Shown here: positions 48,817 to 54,110 of the stretch, one piece after another
Layout of the letters: each line of letters begins with the position of its first letter
Position numbering within the stretch: position 1 is the first letter of the stretch
Origin: Spirochaetales bacterium
Lineage (GTDB): Bacteria > Spirochaetota > Spirochaetia > SZUA-6 > DRHE01
Direction: 5' to 3'
Length of the DNA: 54,110 bases
Assembly: GCA_030615505.1 (NCBI GenBank)
Contig: JAUWZD010000016.1
Span: 1-54,110 of the forward strand
Made by a program: the position numbers and the translations under genes
The notes under the pieces: generated by a model
Databases searched by the model: none
What the model was told of the DNA's origin: nothing
What the model saw: the letters and a program-made list of their open reading frames with translations, nothing else

Positions 48817-51786
48817 CTACCTCCTGATCTTTTTAAGTATATTGTCTATCTTTGACTGCATTATATTCCCTAGATTAATGTCTGGATGAAAAGAGGCGAG
48901 GCTTTTTATATAAGCAAAAGTATCGGCAATTTTGCTGGGTGTAATTGAGTTTTTAAACTCTAAAGCAGGATAGCGGGACTCAATATGTTTCTTAATTCCC
49001 TCTTTTCCTTGAAGTTTATTCTTCAAGTATTCCATCTTAAGACGGGAGTCACTCTGAAGAAAGCTGTCCTTTTCCTGCTCAGGTAAGAAATCAGTCAGTC
49101 CTTCCAGATAATTAAAGAGTTTAGCCGGATTTTTATCATCAGGGGATGATGACGATATCTTGTCCGAAGCTTTAGCTTGAGGCTCTGTATAAGACGATTC
49201 CTTAGAGGATTCCACATCGCCCTGAGCAGCGAAATCATCCCCCTCAAGAAAGTCTTCAGGCAGATCTTCAAGTGTAACTTCAGGGCCGGTTTCAGCACTC
49301 CCGGCTTCGGGTTCTTCCTCTTCAACAGCTTCAAGTTCGGGCAGACTTTGATCCTGAACGCCAGGGGGGGCCTCCTCAGACTGCACATGGGCCTCCTCTT
49401 CTCCGGTTAGTTGAGGCCAGCCTTCTGGCTCCGGAACATCCTTAACGTACCTGGGGAGTCCCCCGGGTTCAGACTTCTGATCAGAAGGCGGAATTGGCAC
49501 AGGAAAGGGGATAACAGACGGCACCGGGGCTGGGGAGGGTGCAGGATATGCTACCTGTGGAATGGGAACCGGGATAAACTGATTCTTAAGCCTCATTCTT
49601 CTGGATATATCCTTAAGCTCTTCCGATAACTCTGAAATCATCTCCTGTTGTGCTTTCACGGATTCCTTGAGGGAACCGGCAATTATGGATTCTCCCTCTC
49701 CAGTCAGACCCTCTCCGGGTTGTAAGGCACGGCCTTCAGCAGCTCCTTCAGCAGATTCCCGTCCGGCGCCTTGCGACTGGGGAAGTCCTGTTTCAGCCCC
49801 AGCAGGGACTGCCTGCGGTGTGCGGCCCTCTTCACCCTGCCCCGCCTTCCCCTGGGGCCGGGGTTGAGATTTAGCCTGAGATCCTGCGCCCTCCTGAAGG
49901 GACGGCGGCAGTTGAAACCCCCGCCAGTCGGGATTTTCTTCGTAAAGGTCCTGGCCGCTGAGCAGATTTATAAGTGAAGGAGGTCTTTCATCTTTAATCT
50001 CAATAATCTTCTCCTCAGGCTCTGTAATTATCTCCTCCATCTCCTGGAGATTGAGTTCTTCCTCTTCTTCCTCAATAGATAAAACAGGCTCCTTACCTCC
50101 TATATTGATTATGGGTACGGAATCCTCCGCCAGCTTCTGAATATCATCCATAATCAGAGAATCAACGTCCAATTCATCATGCTCATCTTTGGATGTGTCA
50201 AAATCATGGTCGGCCTGTCCCAATTCTTTCAATCTGGCCAAATTTCTCCGCCACTCATCTCTATGGCCCGGTTCATATTCAGATACAGTTTCTTCATACA
50301 TATCGAGGGTGTCCCTTAATTTATCAAGATCTTTAATATTAGAGCTGGTGCCCTCCAGGGTCATTACCTTTTCTAAAGCGGCGATAGCCTTCTCAGGTTC
50401 ACCCATCTTACGGTAGACTTTTGCCAGATACTCATGAGCTTCCCTGCTGTCCGGATTATCTTCTAAAATATCTTTGAACACCTGTGAAGCGTGCTTGTTC
50501 AAAGACTGAAGCTGGTATATTTTCCCAAGGAGCAATCGTGCCTGTTCGTCCTCAGGCTTCTCCTCTAAATACAGTTTTACCTCTCTCTCTGCTGTTTTAT
50601 AATCCCCCTTATCCCTGGCGACCATAGCCATATCCAGATGATACTCCTTACTGGCAGGATCTAAAGCAATAAGAGTTTTATAGCATTCTTCCGCCTCAGC
50701 CTGTTTTCCCGTTTTCTGGTAAACAGCCGCCAGCGCCCTTAGGCTTTTTCTATGGTTGGGATCGGCCTCCAGGACGGTTTTAAATTGACTGGCAGCTTCT
50801 TCAAATCTTTCCAGAAAGAGGTATGCGCTTGCCAGTTTGAAATGCGCATCAAGATTTTCAGGATTAAGTTCAATGAGTTTTTCATACTCTTCTAAGGCTT
50901 CGGAATACTGGCCCTCCTCTTCGAATACTGAACCAAGATTGGAAACTGCTTTAAAATAGCTCGGATCTATCTTTAAAGCATCGCGGTAATAATGAACTGC
51001 TTCTTCGTTTCTGCCTAACTTGCCGTATACCACTCCAAGGTTGTTACGAGCTTGAAGATTATCTGTGTCTATTTTTAAGATTTCTTCAAAGACCTTTACG
51101 GCTTCGTTCCGCTTTCCCTGTTTTTGCAGAACAACGCCGAGGTTGTTCAGTGCTTCAACCCAACCAAGCTGCACCTTAAGGGCCTGTTCGAGCTCCTTCT
51201 GAGCCTCATTTAGTTTTCCGGTTTTTTCCAGAACAACTCCCAGATTATAGTGAATCTTCGGTTGATTATAGTCTATCTCAAGGCCTTTTCTGTATGCGTC
51301 TATGGCTTCATCATATCTTCCCAATTGTTCATAGATCGTTCCCAGATTATTATAAGTAGGCACAAATTCCGGATCAATCTCCTGTGCTTTTACAAACTCC
51401 TCGATGGCTAAAGAGGAATTCTTTCGCAGTTTATACACATTTCCAAGATTATAATGAATATCAGCCCGATCCGGGGTGAAGTTCAAGGCCTTCTTAAAAG
51501 CGGATACCGCTTCTTCGAAGCGCTCAATACTCTTTAATGTTACGCCAAGATTATTATAAGCTTCAGCATAATCTTCTTTGAGATCTATTGCCTTATTAAA
51601 CTGCTTAATGGACTTTATATAATTTCCGAGTTTCTGATAAACACTGCCCAAGAAATTATAGACTAAGGCTAAATCGGGTTTTTCCCCTATGATTTTTTCC
51701 AGCAGCTTTTCCGCCAGGGCATAATCCCCTATCTGGAAAGCCGTTTTAGCCCTTGTTAATGATTCTTTAATGGTCATTGATTTCAT
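48817..51786 (-). CDS. Large TPR protein with acidic/proline-rich linker
   Basis: This encodes 989 residues. About fourteen tetratricopeptide repeats fill residues 5-475 ('AYNNLGVTLKSIERFEEAVS', 'HYNLGVVLEKTGKLNEAQKE'). An acidic region with 'EEEEEELNLQEMEEI' follows, then a Pro/Gly/Gln/Glu-rich linker (about 620-900, 'PVPIPQVAYPAPSPAPVP'). A conserved-looking helical C-terminus of about 75 residues ends it ('LFNYLEGLTDFLPEQEKDS', 'MQSKIDNILKKIRR'). There is no signal peptide, so it is probably a cytoplasmic scaffold. The start overlaps the stop of the LamG/FN3 gene as ATGA. The TPRs are nearly consensus and probably bind partners such as the HDOD protein. Confidence 0.88.
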   Translation of the reverse strand: MKSMTIKESLTRAKTAFQIGDYALAEKLLEKIIGEKPDLALVYNFLGSVYQKLGNYIKSIKQFNKAIDLKEDYAEAYNNLGVTLKSIERFEEAVSAFKKALNFTPDRADIHYNLGNVYKLRKNSSLAIEEFVKAQEIDPEFVPTYNNLGTIYEQLGRYDEAIDAYRKGLEIDYNQPKIHYNLGVVLEKTGKLNEAQKELEQALKVQLGWVEALNNLGVVLQKQGKRNEAVKVFEEILKIDTDNLQARNNLGVVYGKLGRNEEAVHYYRDALKIDPSYFKAVSNLGSVFEEEGQYSEALEEYEKLIELNPENLDAHFKLASAYLFLERFEEAASQFKTVLEADPNHRKSLRALAAVYQKTGKQAEAEECYKTLIALDPASKEYHLDMAMVARDKGDYKTAEREVKLYLEEKPEDEQARLLLGKIYQLQSLNKHASQVFKDILEDNPDSREAHEYLAKVYRKMGEPEKAIAALEKVMTLEGTSSNIKDLDKLRDTLDMYEETVSEYEPGHRDEWRRNLARLKELGQADHDFDTSKDEHDELDVDSLIMDDIQKLAEDSVPIINIGGKEPVLSIEEEEEELNLQEMEEIITEPEEKIIEIKDERPPSLINLLSGQDLYEENPDWRGFQLPPSLQEGAGSQAKSQPRPQGKAGQGEEGRTPQAVPAGAETGLPQSQGAGRESAEGAAEGRALQPGEGLTGEGESIIAGSLKESVKAQQEMISELSEELKDISRRMRLKNQFIPVPIPQVAYPAPSPAPVPSVIPFPVPIPPSDQKSEPGGLPRYVKDVPEPEGWPQLTGEEEAHVQSEEAPPGVQDQSLPELEAVEEEEPEAGSAETGPEVTLEDLPEDFLEGDDFAAQGDVESSKESSYTEPQAKASDKISSSSPDDKNPAKLFNYLEGLTDFLPEQEKDSFLQSDSRLKMEYLKNKLQGKEGIKKHIESRYPALEFKNSITPSKIADTFAYIKSLASFHPDINLGNIMQSKIDNILKKIRR

Positions 51787-53282
51787 CTAAACAACCCGGA
51801 AGGCCTTGAACTGATCTCTTCTGAGAATATACTCCTATGAGGAGGTTCTGTTGAATCATAAGCCACTATGGCAAAATAGTAAAGCTTTCCATTCTCAAGC
51901 CCTGTAATTGGAATACTGGTCTTGTTTCCCACATCAATGGGTGAATCACCCTGTTCACTGCCTTTACCATGATAATTTCCCGGCTTAGGCCCGTAATAGA
52001 CTAAATAACCACGAATATCATCTTCATTCACTTTTTTCCAGTAGAGCCGTACCTCTCCATCGCCAGGCGAAGCATGAACAGCCGCCGGAGGTGAAGGAGG
52101 CAGGTCCGGCTCATAAATAATGCGCATCTCTGACAGTATGGGTGACGAGTTCTGTAAACCGCCCGGAAAAAGTTCAAACATCACCTGCAGGAATCTTCCC
52201 TTAACCCCTTCAAAATTTCTGCCCGGTACAAACTGATTCCAGGGCGAAGTTAGTTCATTTCTCAACTCCAGCTTGTCGCTGACTCTATAGAAAAAATACA
52301 CTTCCGTATCAGCCGGCTTACTGAAAACAGATTCAATGCGTTTCACTTTAGTCCCTGTATATCCTAGATCAAAAACTCTACTTATTGCAACTCCTGTTTT
52401 ACCGCTATAGCGTGTAAGTATCGGATTCTCTTCAAATCCCTTTGAAATCCTGAACTCATCCATAAAACCTGTAAAATTCTCTCCGATATCAAAAGAACCG
52501 AGACTGGCAGCTCCTACATGTGGAATGTATAATGAATCTCCTTCTCTTCCTGATTCCGTTATATAAGTTACAGCTTCAGGAATACCATCTACCAGGTATT
52601 CTAATTGCCCGCTTTCGCTCTCGTATCTAATCAGATGATGATGCCAGGTTTTTGGAATGAGCGGAGTTATTCCTTTAAGGGTAATAAATGTCTTCCCCCC
52701 CTCACCTGACACAAAGAAATTTTGAAACCTCCAGATAACTTTACGTCCCTTTATGCTTGAAGAGATCTTCTGTGGGATAATAACCCCTCCCTGCCAGCGT
52801 GATCCCAACCAGGAAAAAATTACTTCCCCATCATTTAAAAGCGTGGGATACAGCCAGAACTCTATACTGAAGTCCTCCCACCAGCTTCCCGGGGCAAACA
52901 TCGCACCCTTGGCCGGATAAAGGCTGATACCGCCTTTTGTGCTGGAAAAACCCCCGCTTGCCTCACCCAGTGTGTTGAAGCGCTCGGATAAGAGGATATC
53001 ATCCTTAAGCAGCCGGTAATATCCGGATGCATCTCGAAGGGGTTTACTATTAAAATGCAGTAGCAGATCCGTATTAGAATCGATACGGTACTCACCCTCC
53101 TTTAAGCAGTAATCTTTGAAGCCCCATTTGCCCTGCTTTAGTACCAGATTATTCACTTTTATAAAATCCTGCCACCCGTCATCCCGGCCTAAGACAATCT
53201 GTTCATCCAGTCCATATATTCCATGAGACAAACCGAGCAGGAGAGTGATTATTGAAATGGCAAAATGAGTTCCATTTTTCAT
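51783..53282 (-). CDS. Secreted LamG-like and fibronectin type III protein
   Basis: This encodes 499 residues with a signal peptide to about residue 25 ('LGLSHGIYG'). Residues about 70-275 form a concanavalin A/LamG-like jelly roll: 'LLLHFNSKPLRDASGYYRL', 'SWWEDFSIEFWLYPTLLNDG', 'WHHHLIRYESESGQLEYLVD' and 'FTGFMDEFRISKGF'. A second beta domain (about 285-390) and an Fn3 domain (about 395-490, 'PPSPPAAVHASPGDGEVRLY', 'YLVYYGPKPGNYHG', 'GLENGKLYYFAIVAYD') follow. It probably binds glycans or matrix at the cell envelope. It is the first gene of the TPR-HDOD operon and is divergent from uvrC. Confidence 0.82.
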   Translation of the reverse strand: MKNGTHFAISIITLLLGLSHGIYGLDEQIVLGRDDGWQDFIKVNNLVLKQGKWGFKDYCLKEGEYRIDSNTDLLLHFNSKPLRDASGYYRLLKDDILLSERFNTLGEASGGFSSTKGGISLYPAKGAMFAPGSWWEDFSIEFWLYPTLLNDGEVIFSWLGSRWQGGVIIPQKISSSIKGRKVIWRFQNFFVSGEGGKTFITLKGITPLIPKTWHHHLIRYESESGQLEYLVDGIPEAVTYITESGREGDSLYIPHVGAASLGSFDIGENFTGFMDEFRISKGFEENPILTRYSGKTGVAISRVFDLGYTGTKVKRIESVFSKPADTEVYFFYRVSDKLELRNELTSPWNQFVPGRNFEGVKGRFLQVMFELFPGGLQNSSPILSEMRIIYEPDLPPSPPAAVHASPGDGEVRLYWKKVNEDDIRGYLVYYGPKPGNYHGKGSEQGDSPIDVGNKTSIPITGLENGKLYYFAIVAYDSTEPPHRSIFSEEISSRPSGLFR

Positions 53283-53323
53283 TATTCTTCTATAAATTAT
53301 AATCGGTAGCCTGGTAAATCAAC

Positions 53324-54110
53324 ATGAACTCTACAGAAATTAATATAAATATAGAAAAGCTAAAAAATCTGGCTCAAAGACTACCGGACAACCCTGGAGT
53401 TTACCTTATGAAAAATGGAGCCGGGAGAATTATCTACATCGGCAAGGCTAAGAGTCTGAAAAAGAGGGTAAGATCATACTTTACAGGCCTTAAGGATATA
53501 AAAACACGCCATTTAAGGGATAAAATTGCCGATATTGAAACATTTATAACCCAGAATGAAGTAGAAGCCCTGCTTTTAGAAAATAATCTTATCAAACGCT
53601 GGAAGCCCAGGTATAACATTAATCTGAAAGATGGAAAAACCTACCCTGTGATCAAACTTACATGCGAGGAGTATCCCCGTGTTTACCGCACCCGAAGGAT
53701 TGTCTTCGACGGTTCAAAATACTACGGCCCTTTCGCTAAAGCCAATCAGATCGACCTGTATCTTAACATAATCGACAGAACATTTCCTCTAAAAAAATGT
53801 AAGACCAGATGTAAATCTAAAAGACAGCCCTGCTTCTATTATCACATTGGCCGCTGCACTGCTCCCTGCTGCAGCATGATAACTAAAGAGGAATACATGG
53901 CCTTAGTCGATAAAGTCAGGATGCTCCTGTCAGGTAAAACGGAAGAGCTTGTACGTGAGCTTAAGGGTAAAATGAAGGAAGCTTCCAATTCTCATGAGTA
54001 TGAACTGGCAGGCAGATATCGTGATCAGATTAAAGCCATAGAGGAACTTTCGGAAGAGCAAAAAGTCGTCGATTTCCAGGATGAAGCAAGGGATTATCTC
54101 GGCTTCTGGA
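53324..54110 (+). CDS. uvrC: Excinuclease ABC subunit C (N-terminal part, runs off the right edge)
   Basis: The ATG at 53324 opens a frame that stays open to the last base (262 residues). The GIY-YIG nuclease domain is 'NPGVYLMKNGAGRIIYIGKA', 'KSLKKRVRSYF' and 'EVEALLLENNLIKRWKPRYN'. 'LKDGKTYPVIKLT', 'YYGPFAKANQIDLYLNIID' and the cysteine-rich 'KKCKTRCKSKRQPCFYYHIG' follow, then 'RCTAPCC'. The UVR (UvrB-binding) motif begins near residue 230 ('SHEYELAGRYRDQIKAIEEL'). It makes the 3' and 5' incisions in nucleotide excision repair. The C-terminal RNase H-like and HhH domains are beyond the window. The 41-base gap with the divergent LamG gene holds TATAAT-like elements on both strands. Confidence 0.96.
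   Translation, partial: MNSTEININIEKLKNLAQRLPDNPGVYLMKNGAGRIIYIGKAKSLKKRVRSYFTGLKDIKTRHLRDKIADIETFITQNEVEALLLENNLIKRWKPRYNINLKDGKTYPVIKLTCEEYPRVYRTRRIVFDGSKYYGPFAKANQIDLYLNIIDRTFPLKKCKTRCKSKRQPCFYYHIGRCTAPCCSMITKEEYMALVDKVRMLLSGKTEELVRELKGKMKEASNSHEYELAGRYRDQIKAIEELSEEQKVVDFQDEARDYLGFW

Noticed and set aside
49095..49977. Long alternative frames within the TPR protein's Pro/Glu-rich linker on both strands
   Set aside because: They arise from biased codon composition of the linker; the TPR frame is continuous and has the conserved domains.

Overview
The window looks like part of a spirochaete chromosome (Spirochaetota). This is inference, from three kinds of gene. The first is a CHASE2 cyclase divergent from a secreted-protein/FecR/lipoprotein operon. 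The second is an OmpA-family protein with FlgD-type Ig modules. The third is a set of very large GAF, HDOD, HEAT and TPR signalling proteins. Base composition is moderate, and visibly more AT-rich at about 5.1-7.7 kb and 34.3-41.6 kb.

Layout. 1-5.1 kb: a CHASE2 cyclase running off the left edge, divergent from an envelope operon (small secreted protein, beta-barrel, FecR protein, beta-propeller lipoprotein). 5.1-11 kb: a surface-polysaccharide and surface-protein patch with a frameshifted glycosyltransferase, a GT4 glycosyltransferase, a bacterial homologue of the plant glucuronoxylan 4-O-methyltransferase family (DUF579), an FG-GAP repeat lipoprotein and an OmpA-family protein. 11-16.1 kb: a mosaic of toxin-antitoxin genes, mostly broken, with two related retropepsin-like copies and a cysteine-cluster protein. 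Inside it lies a well-delimited integron-type gene cassette (12957-13835) with its own attC site, an intact Phd/PIN toxin-antitoxin pair and a palindromic operator over its promoter. No integrase is in view.

16.2-25 kb: signal-transduction proteins. These are a REC-PAS-kinase-REC hybrid, an HDOD-GAF-kinase fusion and a four-GAF kinase whose ATPase domain is deleted in frame, with a PHP phosphatase among them. 25.1-32.9 kb: a nucleoside uptake and salvage operon (two nucleoside hydrolases, BMP lipoprotein, ABC ATPase, two permeases, MTA/SAH-type deaminase) with a hairpin terminator/attenuator after the binding protein. 33-41.6 kb: a partner-switching cluster (dCache-HAMP sensor without output domain, 7TM-GAF-PP2C phosphatase, STAS protein, RsbW-like kinase) followed by a HEAT-repeat adenylate cyclase and an unknown helical protein. 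No sigma factor is encoded beside it.

41.6-54.1 kb: mostly housekeeping. It holds phosphoglycolate phosphatase, a NeuB-like synthase, NAD salvage (pncB, pncA), a GH3 lipoprotein, tRNA-Ala(CGC), a metallo-beta-lactamase-fold hydrolase, and an HDOD/TPR/LamG-FN3 operon divergent from uvrC, which runs off the right edge.

The most notable points are the integron cassette among decayed toxin-antitoxin genes, the DUF579 methyltransferase, the split sensor/partner-switch/cyclase cluster and the internally deleted hybrid kinase. All functional calls are from reading motifs; no database search was possible.
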